Shown one piece after another: positions 17,029-26,787 of a stretch of DNA of 64,000 bases. Location: positions 3,659,501 to 3,723,500 of the forward strand of contig NZ_CP036200.1 in NCBI RefSeq assembly GCF_004295345.1, written 5' to 3'. Source of the DNA: Shewanella maritima. GTDB taxonomy: Bacteria; Pseudomonadota; Gammaproteobacteria; Enterobacterales; Shewanellaceae. Below the pieces are notes generated by a model, which worked only from the letters and a program-made list of their open reading frames with translations, was not told the DNA's origin and searched no databases. Both the position numbers and the translations under genes were made by a program. Within the stretch, counting starts at the first letter, position 1; each line of letters starts with the position of its first letter.

Positions 17029-17082
17029 AGGTTGTGATGAATGAATAGTTATTCACGGATCACACACTGAAGTTAATACTTT

Positions 17083-17265
17083 CTATATGATGGTATTAAT
17101 ATCCAAATCAAAAGAATTATCAATATCTTGTAATTCCTTGAGTAGGCGTTGTTTGTCTTTAATGGCCTCAATCTCACGCCATTTACGCTTTTTACTCGAA
17201 CTTCTTGTACGGGTTGGTTTCTCAACAACTTCTTCTAGCGCACCACCATAATCTAAACGATCCAT
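17083..17265 (-). CDS. DUF3545 family protein
   Basis: A 60-residue highly charged cytoplasmic protein (MDRLDYGGALEEVVE..., then RSSSKKRKWREIEAIKDKQ, LLKELQDID). This length and the KRKWREIEAIxDxxRLLKEL core match the small DUF3545 family that is common in Vibrio and Shewanella and has no known role. The start at 17265 is fixed by GGGAGG six bases upstream; the frame is open further upstream but without support. It stands alone, between the hemerythrin-like gene and pgi. Confidence 0.85.
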   Translation of the reverse strand: MDRLDYGGALEEVVEKPTRTRSSSKKRKWREIEAIKDKQRLLKELQDIDNSFDLDINTII

Positions 17266-17430
17266 GGTAACCTCCCTTGTTATTATGATGTCTCTATGCA
17301 AATAAGTATCATATTTCACCAATAGTCTGCAATATCAATGTTTCACTTTTGTTAACAGTTGAAGGCGTTTTGATGAAGATTTTACACAGCAATTTGGCAC
17401 AAAGCGCTAAAGCTGATGGGTATTTATACA

Positions 17431-17457
17431 AAAAGAGCCAGCATTTGCTGACTCTTT
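17431..17457 (-). terminator. Terminator of tal-pgi
   Basis: On the minus strand the stem AAAGAGTCAGC / GCTGGCTCTTT with a small loop is followed by T-rich sequence, 58 bases after the pgi stop. Confidence 0.85.
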
Positions 17458-17514
17458 AGAATTAATCACTTATTTTTGTCCCATTTACGCAGAGCAAAGT
17501 GATTGGAAGATTGG

Positions 17515-19152
17515 TTAGATTTTACCACTGCGGAATAGGTTGATTAACGCATTGCTTGAAGCATCTAGCTCGTTAGCATCTGACGCTGCGCCAATTCGCT
17601 CAAGCACATCGTTACCGAGCACTTTCCCTAGCTCAACGCCCCATTGATCAAATGAGTTAATATCCCAAATTGCACCCTGAACAAAAGTTCTGTGTTCATA
17701 TAGTGCAATCAGTGCACCAAGCGTTGTTGGAGTCAGCTTATCCATTAACAAGGTATTGCTCGGCTTATTACCTTCCATCACCTTGTGCTTAGCGATTAAC
17801 TGCTTTTGTTCATCAGGCAGGCTGGTATTAGCAAGTTCGCTTAATGCTTCTTCATAAGTGCGCCCTTGCATCAATGCCTGGGTTTGACCAAAACAGTTAG
17901 ATGCAAGTTGATTATGGTGCTCTCCCAATGGGTTGTGACTTTGAATTGGCATAATAAAGTCAGCCGGGATTAACGCCGTACCTTGGTGCAAGAGTTGGTG
18001 GTAAGCATGTTGACCGTTAGTGCCTTCACCACCCCAAATTACTGGGCCTGTTGAGTAGTCAACGTCAGTGCCATTTAGGGTCACTGACTTACCATTGCTT
18101 TCCATATCTAGCTGCTGAAAATATGCAGGTAAACCACGAAGGTAGTGATCATAGGTGAGGATTACATGTGACTGGGCGTTGTGGAAGTTGCCATAAAGTA
18201 CCGACAACATCCCCATAATTACTGGCATGTTTTGCGCTAATGGCGCACTTGCGAAGTGCTTGTCCATATCATAAGCGCCAGCCAGTAAGGCTTTAAAGTT
18301 GTCCATACCAATAAGCAGCGCAATAGGTAAACCAATTGCTGACCACAGTGAGTAACGACCACCAACCCAGTCCCACATAGGGAAAATGTTGTTAGCGTCC
18401 ATTCCAAATTCAGTGGCTTTAGCGACGTTAGAGGTAACTGCGACAAAGTGCTTGGCAATATCTTGCTGACTACCGCCTTGGTTAATAAACCAGTCTTTAG
18501 CGCTAAGCGTGTTGGTCAGAGTTTCTTGAGTACCAAAGGATTTAGACGACATAACAAACAAGGTTGTCTCTGCGTTTAGGCCCTTTAGTTTTTCACAAAT
18601 GGACGTGGCATCTACGTTGGCAACAAAATGGCAGTTAAGCTGCTTGCTCCAATATGGGCGTAGCGCCTGGGTGACAATCTTTGGCCCTAAAAATGAGCCG
18701 CCAATACCAATGCTGACGATGTCAGTTATTGATTTACCTGTGTAACCTAACCAAGCTCCTGATTGTACTTGCTCAACAAACTCAGCCATTTTGCTAAGCG
18801 TTTGTTGAACTTCATCAACGATGTTGTTGCCGTCAAGATTGATGCTTGTGGTTGCTGGCGCTCGCAGCGCTGTGTGTAGCACGGCGCGCTGCTCGGTATT
18901 GTTTATTTTGTTGCCATTAAACATGGCGCTAATTTTATCGCTAAGGTTTGCTTGCTCGGCAAGCTTAAATAGTAGCGACAACGTATCAGCGTCTACGCGG
19001 TTTTTAGAGTAATCAAGCATCAGACCGCACTCTGACAGGCTCATTTGCTCAAAGCGCTGCGGGTTTTGCGCGAACAGTTCACGCATATGTGGCAATGACT
19101 GAGTATTATTTTTTATTTGTTGCCAAATTTGACTGGTCGTAAGTTGTGTCAT
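17515..19152 (-). CDS. pgi: Glucose-6-phosphate isomerase
   Basis: A 545-residue enzyme (E. coli Pgi is 549). [13 protein letters not shown] is the sugar-phosphate site, and [18 protein letters not shown] with [19 protein letters not shown] is the family signature with the catalytic His. It interconverts glucose 6-phosphate and fructose 6-phosphate. The ATG at 19152 ([11 protein letters not shown]) is preferred over a GTG two codons earlier, with AAGGAA nine bases upstream. It follows tal by 15 bases, so tal-pgi is one operon for hexose and pentose phosphate interconversion. Confidence 0.97.
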   Translation of the reverse strand: MTQLTTSQIWQQIKNNTQSLPHMRELFAQNPQRFEQMSLSECGLMLDYSKNRVDADTLSLLFKLAEQANLSDKISAMFNGNKINNTEQRAVLHTALRAPATTSINLDGNNIVDEVQQTLSKMAEFVEQVQSGAWLGYTGKSITDIVSIGIGGSFLGPKIVTQALRPYWSKQLNCHFVANVDATSICEKLKGLNAETTLFVMSSKSFGTQETLTNTLSAKDWFINQGGSQQDIAKHFVAVTSNVAKATEFGMDANNIFPMWDWVGGRYSLWSAIGLPIALLIGMDNFKALLAGAYDMDKHFASAPLAQNMPVIMGMLSVLYGNFHNAQSHVILTYDHYLRGLPAYFQQLDMESNGKSVTLNGTDVDYSTGPVIWGGEGTNGQHAYHQLLHQGTALIPADFIMPIQSHNPLGEHHNQLASNCFGQTQALMQGRTYEEALSELANTSLPDEQKQLIAKHKVMEGNKPSNTLLMDKLTPTTLGALIALYEHRTFVQGAIWDINSFDQWGVELGKVLGNDVLERIGAASDANELDASSNALINLFRSGKI

Positions 19153-19167
19153 TAGCACATTCCTTGT

Positions 19168-20121
19168 TTAACTTAACTTCTGTTTTAGCATCTCTTCTAG
19201 CTTGTTTTGATCGATAGCAAAGTTACGAATACCTTCTGCCAGTTTATCAACTGCCATTGCATCTTCGTTGAATGCCCAGCGGAACTCTGCCTCAGTTAAT
19301 GGTGATGGCGCAGTTTTGGTTTCGCTTGTAGCACTTAGCTTTTGCACAACCTGTGCATCTGAGTTAGCAAGTTCTTCAAGTAAGGCAGGGCCTATGGTTA
19401 AGCGATCGCAGCCCGCAAGCTCAATAATTTCACCTGTGTTTCTAAAACTTGCGCCCATAACAACTGTGTTATAACCGTGGAGCTTGTAGTAGTTGTAAAT
19501 GTCGGTAACAGAAACAACCCCTGGGTCGGTCTGCGCTGTGTAGCTTTCGCCAGTGTTCTTTTTGTACCAATCTAGAATACGGCCAACGAAAGGTGAGATG
19601 AGGTACACACCCGCTTCCGCACATGCGCGAGCTTGTGCAAAGCTAAATAGTAGGGTTAGGTTACAATTAATACCTTGTTGCTCTAATTCTTTAGCTGCGC
19701 AAATACCTTCCCATGTTGACGCTAACTTAATTAGAATGCGAGATTTATCGATGCCCGCATCTTGATATAGCTTGATTAGTTTATGGGCTTTGTCGATAGA
19801 ACCTTGTTTATCGAAAGATAGACGTGCATCCACTTCTGTTGAAATACGACCCGGCACGATCTTTAAAATTTCAACACCAATGTTTACTGCAAGTTTGTCA
19901 CCTGCATCTTCTACCTGTTTAGCGGAATCATCACTTTGCGATTTTGCCCATGCAATTGCATCGTCAATTAGTGGTGCATATTCAGGGATCTGGGCGGCTT
20001 TTAAGATAAGAGAAGGGTTGGTGGTTGCATCTTCAGGCTGGTAGCGTTTAATCGCTTCAATATCACCTGTGTCTGCCACAATAGTGGTCAGTGCTTTTAA
20101 TTGATTGAGTGAGTTTTCCAT
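19168..20121 (-). CDS. tal: Transaldolase
   Basis: A 317-residue protein, the exact length of E. coli Tal[15 protein letters not shown] and the Schiff-base lysine in [11 protein letters not shown] identify a class I transaldolase of the pentose phosphate pathway. The start at 20121 ([11 protein letters not shown]) is chosen because GAGGAA lies eight bases upstream and it gives the family length; the frame stays open to 20148. It is first gene of tal-pgi. Confidence 0.97.
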   Translation of the reverse strand: MENSLNQLKALTTIVADTGDIEAIKRYQPEDATTNPSLILKAAQIPEYAPLIDDAIAWAKSQSDDSAKQVEDAGDKLAVNIGVEILKIVPGRISTEVDARLSFDKQGSIDKAHKLIKLYQDAGIDKSRILIKLASTWEGICAAKELEQQGINCNLTLLFSFAQARACAEAGVYLISPFVGRILDWYKKNTGESYTAQTDPGVVSVTDIYNYYKLHGYNTVVMGASFRNTGEIIELAGCDRLTIGPALLEELANSDAQVVQKLSATSETKTAPSPLTEAEFRWAFNEDAMAVDKLAEGIRNFAIDQNKLEEMLKQKLS

Positions 20122-20434
20122 GAACAATTTCCTCAAAAAGAGTGACAAATTTGCAATGTCTTATTAGAAGCCATTTTGGTAGTGAATCCAACTAAATTTG
20201 TAAAAAAATTACGAAAAATAACGCGGTTTTGCGCTAAAAATTAATAATATTGTAGCTAAATTATCAAAAATATGTCGTCATTGACCAAGTTTTGAAAGTT
20301 TGTCGATAATAAACCGTAAACAAAACAGCATATTAGCCGTAATAGTTTTGTTTGCTAAATAAAAAAGCCGCCCATTGGTGGGCGGCTCAACTTTTTAGCT
20401 ATTTCTTAGACCAATATTAAGGCTAAGCTTATGC
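20122..20434. other. 313-base region between tal and the OmpA-family gene
   Basis: The tal promoter should lie in the right-to-left A/T-rich part (20160-20350). A terminator for the OmpA gene is at 20360-20388. No other structure is seen. Confidence 0.5.
20360..20388 (-). terminator. Terminator of the OmpA-family gene
   Basis: The stem AGCCGCCCA / TGGGCGGCT with loop TTGG/CCAA, followed on the minus strand by six T; it begins about 45 bases after the stop. Confidence 0.9.
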
Positions 20435-21553
20435 TTATTTTAGTACTGGACGTTTCTCAGTGCTGGTTACAATCGCTTCAATACGACGGTTTTGGCGGTT
20501 TGCTTCTGCTGAGCTGCCTTCCATGATTGGGCGAGTAACGCCATAGCCAACTGATTGCACGCGGCTAGCGTCGATACCGTATTTTTCAGAAAGCGCGTTT
20601 GCTACTGCTTTAGCGCGTTTTTCAGAAAGTGTCATATTGTAAGCTGGGCTACCTACGTTAGAAGCGTGACCCTCAATAGACACTGTGTGCTCTGGGTTAC
20701 GATTTAGGTAGTTAGCGAGTTTTTCGATTTCAGCGTATGACGCTTGTTTGATAACAGATGAGTTGTTATCAAACAGAATGCCACCTAAGTCGTGCTGTTC
20801 TGTCACGTTTTCATAGATACTGCAGCCGTTAGCATCAACCTTATGATTTGCAGGTGTGTTAGGGCAGCGATCTGCATCATCCATTACACCGTCATTGTCT
20901 GAATCAGCCGGTGCTGCTGCCGCCGCTACTACTGGGGCTGCAGCTACTGGAGCTGGTTTTGCTTTAGCACCAAAGCGGTAACTTAGTTCTAAACCCCAGT
21001 AGTTACTTTGCATTTCAAGTGTTTTAAATGCATCGTCATCTAGGTTTTCATAGCGGCGGTATTTTGCTTGTAACTTCATGTTTTCAGTTACCATATAGCC
21101 GATACCTGCACCAATATAAGGAGCAATACCACTGTCACTGTAGTATTCAGTATTGTAGTTTTTCTTGTTGCGTAACAGGTAGTTCATTGCACCTGCTTCA
21201 GCTGACACGCTCCAACCATCAGCAAATGGCACTACTGCAACTAAGCCTGCAGTCATACCGCGTGCACCAGCATCGTTACGCTTGTTGTTGTAGTCGGTCC
21301 ATTCAGCCATGCCAAGGTCGCGGTAACCTAGCTCTACACCAAAGTTATCTGAAAACATGTAACCACCGAAAACATCCCACGCATATGGAGAGTCTTCACC
21401 ACAGATTTTCATGGTTTTTTGGTCACAGTTAGGTTCGTAATTGTTTACCCCTAAACCAGCACCTACATACCAAGGTGATAGCTCAGTTTCTGCGCTAGCT
21501 GCAAAAGGTAAGATCGAGGTGAGTAATACTACTTTTAATGTGTTCTTCATCAT
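20435..21553 (-). CDS. ompA: OmpA-family outer-membrane protein
   Basis: A 372-residue precursor with a Sec signal peptide (cleaved after AASA). Residues about 22-200 form an eight-stranded beta-barrel (PWYVGAGLGVNNYEP; GLELSYRFGA), then an Ala/Pro linker (PAPVAAAPVVAAAAAPA), one thrombospondin type 3-like calcium repeat (DSDNDGVMDDADRCPNTP) and an OmpA peptidoglycan-binding domain (GILFDNNSSVIK ... VSIEGHASNVGSPAYNMTLS, NRRIEA). The linker-plus-calcium-repeat design is common in Shewanella and Pseudomonas OprF-like porins. It anchors the outer membrane to the wall. The start is one of two adjacent ATGs; GGA lies seven bases before the first. Confidence 0.93.
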   Translation of the reverse strand: MMKNTLKVVLLTSILPFAASAETELSPWYVGAGLGVNNYEPNCDQKTMKICGEDSPYAWDVFGGYMFSDNFGVELGYRDLGMAEWTDYNNKRNDAGARGMTAGLVAVVPFADGWSVSAEAGAMNYLLRNKKNYNTEYYSDSGIAPYIGAGIGYMVTENMKLQAKYRRYENLDDDAFKTLEMQSNYWGLELSYRFGAKAKPAPVAAAPVVAAAAAPADSDNDGVMDDADRCPNTPANHKVDANGCSIYENVTEQHDLGGILFDNNSSVIKQASYAEIEKLANYLNRNPEHTVSIEGHASNVGSPAYNMTLSEKRAKAVANALSEKYGIDASRVQSVGYGVTRPIMEGSSAEANRQNRRIEAIVTSTEKRPVLK

Positions 21554-22018
21554 ATTTAAGTCCATTGTGATTTTACTTCACCAATATGCATATAAAACAA
21601 GGTGTTCAGAATGCATTGCCAGCGCTTAGTGTGGTGATCCTTTTATGATTCTAGCTGACGGCGCAATTATGGTCGCTAAACAGGTGTTTTTCCAGAGTTT
21701 TAAACTTAAAAGTAACAAAAAGACGTCAAATTTAATGTTTTTGACATATATTTGTCAGTTTGCTTGATGGTTTAGGCGGATTCTTAGCTTCGATTTAGTA
21801 GGCAGAGAAATCATAAGTTTAGGTTTGTTTCCTAGGTTTTATGGGAAGCCAGATAACTTATTGTGATTTGAATGTGGTGAGTGTCTTTGCTTGTTGGAGA
21901 GTGTAAAAGAAACATGCATTAAAAATAAGCCACCTGACCCATATAAAAGGGAGAGGTGGCTTATTGGGTTTGACTCATTCTTTGGGTAGCGGTTTTGCTT
22001 AAATCCGCAGTTTAGCGA
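21554..22018. other. 465-base region between the OmpA gene and xfp
   Basis: It carries the ompA promoter (right half of the gap toward 21554) and a terminator for xfp at 21920-21965. No gene is supported. Confidence 0.45.
21920..21965 (-). terminator. Terminator after xfp
   Basis: A 12-base-pair stem, AATAAGCCACCT / AGGTGGCTTATT, around an 18-base loop, followed by T on the minus strand; it starts 54 bases past the xfp stop. Confidence 0.8.
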
Positions 22019-24385
22019 TTAGCGCGTCCACACCCAGTTTTCAATTTCTTTAGGGTCTACACCATGCTCTTTGATGTAGTTTCTGTGTTCAACTAGGCGC
22101 TGCAGCATGTCGGTGGTAATTGATACATGTTGGGTTTCGTCAATCACACCTTGCTGGAACAGTTTGTAGGCCATGTCGATAACTAAGTGGTAGCGAGATG
22201 TACCGTTACGCACGCCCATATCAAATGGTGTAGTGGTAGAGCCTTCTTCTTCATAACCCTTGATACGGAATCTGTGGCTACCTTTATAATCGAACACGAG
22301 TTTCTTAATCGTGTTTGGATAGCCGTGGTAATTGAATACCACACCTTTATCTTCTGTAAAGATGTCATCCATGCGCCAAGGTTTTTCCTGGAACTTGCGG
22401 CTACCTAAGCCGTTACTGTTAAGCTCAGTCACGCTAACAAAACGCACCTTAACGCGAGGCAGTAATTCGCGGATTAATACTAGCGACGCTAAACATTCCT
22501 GAGTGACATAGTCACCACAGCCAGCAAGTACCACGTCTGGGTTGTCATCTGATGCGAAATCCCAAACCATGATGCCGTCTTTAGTTTGCTTACGTGCTTC
22601 GTCGAGTGTCAGCCATTGTGGTAGATCTTTCTTACCCGCGACAATAATGTTGAGTTTATCTCTGTCGGCAAATGCGCGCTCGGTGTAAGTTAGTGTCGAG
22701 TTACCATCTGCCGGCAGGTACGCTGAGATAATATCCGGGTGTTTCTCTAACATCGCGCCCAAGAAAGAAGGGTTCTGATGTGAGTAGCCATTATGATCTT
22801 GACGCTCTAGCAAAGATGATAGCACCACGTTGCAAGATGGAACCGGTTTGCGGAAGTGCACGCCTTGGCTGGCATAGACATACTTACAGTACTGGTCAGC
22901 CATTGACGAAACCACTTGTGAGAATGCCTCGTAGGTTGGGAACATGGCATGACGCCCTGTTACCGTGTAGCCATGCAGCATGCCAAAAAGTAAGTTTTCA
23001 GATAACAGCTCAACAACACGACCATCGCGTGACATGTCTTTATCCCAGCTTTCAATTGGCCATTGCCAAGCGCGCGAGGTTTCTTCAAACACTGCTTGTA
23101 GCTGGTTTGAATAGGTCTCGTCTGGGCTGAAAATACGTAAATTACGTTGGTCACGGTTTAGTTTGAATGCATCTCGCATCCACTCACCCATCTTATACAT
23201 AGATAAGCCACGTGTTCCGCGTGGTGTTTCTGGCCCATAGCTCAGTGCTTTCAAATCAGGCTGAGCTAATGCGCGCACCACTTCACCGCCATAGCTTAAG
23301 TGCTGACGACCACAACAAAGCTGTTTTGGTGGAATTAATGATTCGATATCAGCGTCGAACTGCAGGTTGCCGTTGTCATCTATATTGTAGAGCTCATCAA
23401 ACTTGTAGCTTGCTAGCCAATCGTTGAGTGCTTGTAAGTGCGCTGGGTCTTTAGCACATTTATTGACGATAACCTGATGCGAGTCGCAGTTACCCTCAAG
23501 CTTTTCACCGTTAAATTCGGATGTACCGGTCCAGCCCTTAGCGGTGCGCATAAGAATGACAGGCCAGCGTGGTTTAACAATATCTTCGCCATTGCGAGCA
23601 CGTGTTTGAATGTCATCGATCATTTGGTATGAAAGATCCATCGCTTGTGCCATTTGCTCATAGACATCTTGCTCTAGTTCATCATCGACGATGATTGGGT
23701 GGTAACCTAAACCTCTAAATTCAAGGTCAAGTTCCTCGTGGCTCATGCGCCCCATTCGAGTTGGGCCTGAAATCTTATATCCGTTGATGTGCACGATTGG
23801 CAATACGGCGCCGCTTGTTGCTGGGTCAACTAATCGGTTGGCATACCATGACGCCGCCAATGGGCCGGTTTCAGACTCACCGTCACCAACTAAACATGCG
23901 GCGATTAGATTTGGGTTATCAAGTACCGCGCCCCAGGCTACAGATAGCGAGTAACCGAGTTCACCACCCTCAAGAATTTGCCCTGGTGCTTCAGGGTTGG
24001 CGTGTGACGGGTAGCCATATGCCGCTGAGAACTTCTTACAAATATCTTCAATTCCCGATTCATCATAAGGAATTGTTTCTGGATAAAAGTGGCTAAGCGA
24101 ACCTTCGATAAACAGGTTCGCTTGAACTGCGGGGAAGCCATGACCAGGACCTACTAGATAGAGGAAGTCGCGTTGATGTTTAACAATCAGACGGTTTACG
24201 TTGGCGTAGACAAAGTTGATCCCTGGGCAGGTTCCCCAGTGACCTAATAGTCTAGGCTTGATATCGCTGTGTTTAAGTGGACGCTTAAACAGTACGTTTT
24301 GCTTTAGGTAGATTTGTGACGTTGCGAGGAAGTTAGTTGCTCTAACTAGTTTCTTCAATGAAGTGATTTCTTGAGCAGTTGCCAT
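22019..24385 (-). CDS. xfp: Phosphoketolase (xylulose 5-phosphate/fructose 6-phosphate)
   Basis: A 788-residue thiamine-diphosphate enzyme, the usual length. GHWGTCPGINFVYANVN near residue 50, VGPGHGFPAVQANLFIEG, the cofactor motif GDGESETGPLAASW and NGYKISGPTRMGRM are family hallmarks; SHQNPSFLGAMLEKHP and the C-terminal HRNYIKEHGVDPKEIENW complete it. It splits xylulose 5-phosphate or fructose 6-phosphate with phosphate to acetyl phosphate. In many bacteria xfp is paired with acetate kinase; here it stands alone, with tal and pgi nearby but in a separate unit. Two candidate sites for CRP/FNR-type regulators lie upstream, as does a MITE-like element. Confidence 0.96.
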   Translation of the reverse strand: MATAQEITSLKKLVRATNFLATSQIYLKQNVLFKRPLKHSDIKPRLLGHWGTCPGINFVYANVNRLIVKHQRDFLYLVGPGHGFPAVQANLFIEGSLSHFYPETIPYDESGIEDICKKFSAAYGYPSHANPEAPGQILEGGELGYSLSVAWGAVLDNPNLIAACLVGDGESETGPLAASWYANRLVDPATSGAVLPIVHINGYKISGPTRMGRMSHEELDLEFRGLGYHPIIVDDELEQDVYEQMAQAMDLSYQMIDDIQTRARNGEDIVKPRWPVILMRTAKGWTGTSEFNGEKLEGNCDSHQVIVNKCAKDPAHLQALNDWLASYKFDELYNIDDNGNLQFDADIESLIPPKQLCCGRQHLSYGGEVVRALAQPDLKALSYGPETPRGTRGLSMYKMGEWMRDAFKLNRDQRNLRIFSPDETYSNQLQAVFEETSRAWQWPIESWDKDMSRDGRVVELLSENLLFGMLHGYTVTGRHAMFPTYEAFSQVVSSMADQYCKYVYASQGVHFRKPVPSCNVVLSSLLERQDHNGYSHQNPSFLGAMLEKHPDIISAYLPADGNSTLTYTERAFADRDKLNIIVAGKKDLPQWLTLDEARKQTKDGIMVWDFASDDNPDVVLAGCGDYVTQECLASLVLIRELLPRVKVRFVSVTELNSNGLGSRKFQEKPWRMDDIFTEDKGVVFNYHGYPNTIKKLVFDYKGSHRFRIKGYEEEGSTTTPFDMGVRNGTSRYHLVIDMAYKLFQQGVIDETQHVSITTDMLQRLVEHRNYIKEHGVDPKEIENWVWTR

Positions 24386-24457
24386 AGTAGCCTCAATGCG
24401 AGTAGATGTATTAATTCTGTATTGAGAACACTGTATTCTTATTTGTCTGTTAATAAA

Positions 24458-24471
24458 GTGATCAGAGTCAA
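24458..24471. promoter_or_regulatory. FNR-like site upstream of xfp
   Basis: On the minus strand TTGACtctgATCAC resembles the FNR/EtrA consensus TTGAT-N4-ATCAA (8 of 10), centred about 79 bases before the xfp start. It has the same TGAT-N4-GTCA core as the site before the hemerythrin gene. Confidence 0.3.
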
Positions 24472-24594
24472 TATTCTGCGGTTACATTTTTTTTACCTAG
24501 TTCGTTATTTGAGTTAAACATTAGTTAACTTGTTGAATAACATTGCAAGTTACTTGGTACGGTTCAGTTGGTGCTTGGTTAAGAAATTGCCGGA

Positions 24595-24610
24595 TGTGAT
24601 CAAGATCACT
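24595..24610. promoter_or_regulatory. CRP-like site upstream of xfp
   Basis: TGTGATCAAGATCACT matches the CRP consensus in all but the last base and is a good palindrome. It is about 217 bases before xfp and also more than 600 bases from the symporter gene, so xfp is the likelier target if it is functional. Confidence 0.45.
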
Positions 24611-24685
24611 CTGCACAAATTTGTAATTGTGATAGTTTCTGGCGCCGATTAGGACATACGCGCATTTGTTAAGCAGAATTTTTAT

Positions 24686-24978
24686 TAGGGTCTGTTCATC
24701 TTTGCTGATTAGAATTTGTTCGAATTAAAGCACTTTAATCGCTGAGCGAGCGATGACGTCTAGTTATCTACACCTCTGGCTTGTAACCACAGGGCTCGCA
24801 ACAAAGTTTTCTTTGCTATGTCGTATGTGCTTTAAACGAACTCTTCAGGCAGCGCTTGTTGTCATTTCTGCAGCGTTAACGACTTATCATGTGGAACAAC
24901 CAAACATCAAAGTCGTTGCCTTGTATTAACTTCCAACAAGCAGCTGCAAAAATAATCTTGAAAGATAAGCAGACCCTA
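24686..24978. mobile_element. MITE-like element with 18-bp terminal inverted repeats (293 bp)
   Basis: The left end TAGGGTCTGTTCATCTTT and the right end, read on the opposite strand, TAGGGTCTGCTTATCTTT, match at 16 of 18 positions. Inside is a non-coding sequence with further short inverted parts. The element sits in the 837-base gap between xfp and the symporter and has no transposase, as expected of a non-autonomous element moved in trans. TA may be the target duplication. A similar AGGGTCTGTTxATCTTT end is known to me from repeated sequences in Shewanella, but copy number cannot be checked here. Confidence 0.75.
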
Positions 24979-25222
24979 GCAAGAAAATGTTAGTCTTAAC
25001 GATTGTGACTAATTTAATAAGCACTAAACTATTTTGGTTTAAGCGTTGGATCATACCAATGTATGTTGGTTAATTGCGCTTGGTGAGTAAATTCACACCG
25101 ACTAAAGCCCAAATAATTTAGTGCAGCGCATACGTAATAAATTCAAAAATAATAAAGATAGCTTGTCACAGCCTGTGCTTTATGGGTGTGAGTAAACTAT
25201 TCGAAGGAATACGTTAATCATT
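24979..25222. other. Leader region of the sodium:alanine/glycine symporter
   Basis: This region was searched by eye for a glycine riboswitch, as such symporters can be under one, and the conserved core is not there. A short inverted repeat GGTGAGTAAATTCACACC is at about 25080-25100. ATACCAATGTATGTTGGT near 25053 recalls the end of the first MITE-like element, but no partner end is found. Confidence 0.4.
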
Positions 25223-26665
25223 ATGTTGATGTTAGAAACAGCAGTAAATTTTTTGAACAGCTTGCTTTGGGGTGAGTTATTGGTTTATGGCCTAGTTGGT
25301 GGTGGTTTATATTTCACTATTCGTCTTGGCTTTATTCAGCTCCTTCATTTTGGACACGGCTTAAAAGTCCTTTCTATTAGTCGCCGTCCTGGTAAACACG
25401 GTTTATCTTCATTCCAGGTTTTTTGTACAAGTATGGCTGCTCGTGTGGGTGCGGGTAACATGGCCGGTGTAGCGGTAGCGATTGGAGCTGGTGGTCCTGG
25501 TGCAGTATTTTGGATGTGGGCTATTGCCGTGCTTGGTATGGCAACGGCAATGATCGAGTCAACGTTGGCTCAGGTATACAAGGTTAAAGATGGCGAAGGC
25601 CAGTATCGTGGTGGTCCAGCTTATTATATGGAGAAGGGCCTTGGTCAACGTTGGATGGGGTCATTATTCTCTGTCTTCTTGATTATTGCTTTCGGTCTAG
25701 TTTTTAATGCTGTTCAAGCAAACACCATTACAGGAGCAATGACCCAAGTATTTGAGTTTGAGCCACTTTATGTGGGTATTGTGATTGTCATTGCCAGTGC
25801 TTTTGTCATTACTGGTGGTCTGCGTAAAGTAGCTAAAGTCTCTGAGCTTATCGTGCCGTTCATGGCAATGATTTACATTGGTATTGCACTGGTTGTGGTG
25901 CTGATGAACATTGAGAAACTACCTGATGTATTTATGCTCATCATAAACAGTGCATTTGGCTGGCAAGAAGCGGCTGCTGGTGGTGTTGCTTATACTATCG
26001 CACAAGCTATGCAGTCAGGTATTGCACGTGGCTTATTCTCCAATGAAGCGGGTATGGGTAGCGCAGCAAACGTAGCGGCAAGTGCTTCGCCAAACCCAAA
26101 TCACCCAGCGTCACAAGGTTATGTGCAAATGATGGGCGTGTTCTTTGACACTATCGTTATTTGTACGGCTACTGCTGCAATTATTTTACTGTCTGGTGAT
26201 GTAGCGGGCAGCGACGATGGCATTGCTAAAACCATTACCGCGCTAACTAGTCATGTTGGTGATTGGGGCGGCGCATTCATTGCATTCGCAATTCTATTGT
26301 TCTGCTTTACTTCAATTATTGCTAACTATTCGTATGCAGAAACCAACGTTATGTTCCTGTCTGGTAATAGTAAAAAGGCACTGCCAGTATTTAGATTGCT
26401 AGTGCTTGGTATGGTGATGTTTGGTGCAGTCGCTAAGATTGGTTTAGTGTGGGATTTAGCTGACGTATCGATGGGACTGATGGCTGTGGTGAATATCGTT
26501 GCGCTGATCCTACTTTCTGGTCTTGCTATCCGCGTGATTAAAGATTACCGCGAACAAGTCTCTCAAGGCTTAGAGCCTAAGTTTGACGTGACTAAGTTCC
26601 CTGAGCTTCAAGAAGAAGGTCAAGACAACGTTTGGTCTAAGATTAACGCGCAGTCAAAACCTTGA
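25223..26665 (+). CDS. Sodium:alanine/glycine symporter family protein (AgcS)
   Basis: A 480-residue protein with about ten hydrophobic segments of the alanine-or-glycine:cation symporter family. GGGLYFTIRLGFIQL near the N-terminus, RVGAGNMAGVAVAIGAGGPG, WAIAVLGMATAMIESTLAQ and FSNEAGMGSAANVAASA are the conserved stretches that shape the amino-acid and Na+ sites. It imports alanine or glycine with Na+ and is a stand-alone gene with its own terminator. A small neutral to polar tail follows the last helix (KFPELQEEGQDNVWSK). Confidence 0.93.
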   Translation: MLMLETAVNFLNSLLWGELLVYGLVGGGLYFTIRLGFIQLLHFGHGLKVLSISRRPGKHGLSSFQVFCTSMAARVGAGNMAGVAVAIGAGGPGAVFWMWAIAVLGMATAMIESTLAQVYKVKDGEGQYRGGPAYYMEKGLGQRWMGSLFSVFLIIAFGLVFNAVQANTITGAMTQVFEFEPLYVGIVIVIASAFVITGGLRKVAKVSELIVPFMAMIYIGIALVVVLMNIEKLPDVFMLIINSAFGWQEAAAGGVAYTIAQAMQSGIARGLFSNEAGMGSAANVAASASPNPNHPASQGYVQMMGVFFDTIVICTATAAIILLSGDVAGSDDGIAKTITALTSHVGDWGGAFIAFAILLFCFTSIIANYSYAETNVMFLSGNSKKALPVFRLLVLGMVMFGAVAKIGLVWDLADVSMGLMAVVNIVALILLSGLAIRVIKDYREQVSQGLEPKFDVTKFPELQEEGQDNVWSKINAQSKP

Positions 26666-26705
26666 GCCCGGCGTTAGTTATTTAAAATACTAGTTAAGCT
26701 AATCT

Positions 26706-26737
26706 AAAAAACCATGCATTGATTGCATGGTTTTTTT
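26706..26737 (+). terminator. Terminator after the symporter gene
   Basis: The stem AAAAACCATGCA / TGCATGGTTTTT with loop TTGAT and a T run, about 40 bases after the stop. Confidence 0.9.
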
Positions 26738-26787
26738 ATGGAATTTCAGTATCATCTAACCATTATTCATAAACGGAGTTTCCCGCC

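Noticed and set aside
21028..21432. 134-codon plus-strand frame opposite the OmpA gene
   Set aside because: Shadow of a strongly supported outer-membrane protein gene; its His/Cys-rich content is an antisense effect.
25053..25072. Another copy of the ATACCAAT-type element
   Set aside because: Only one end-like word is present; no matching opposite end within several hundred bases.
24979..25222. Glycine riboswitch before the symporter gene
   Set aside because: The conserved glycine-aptamer core sequences are not present.
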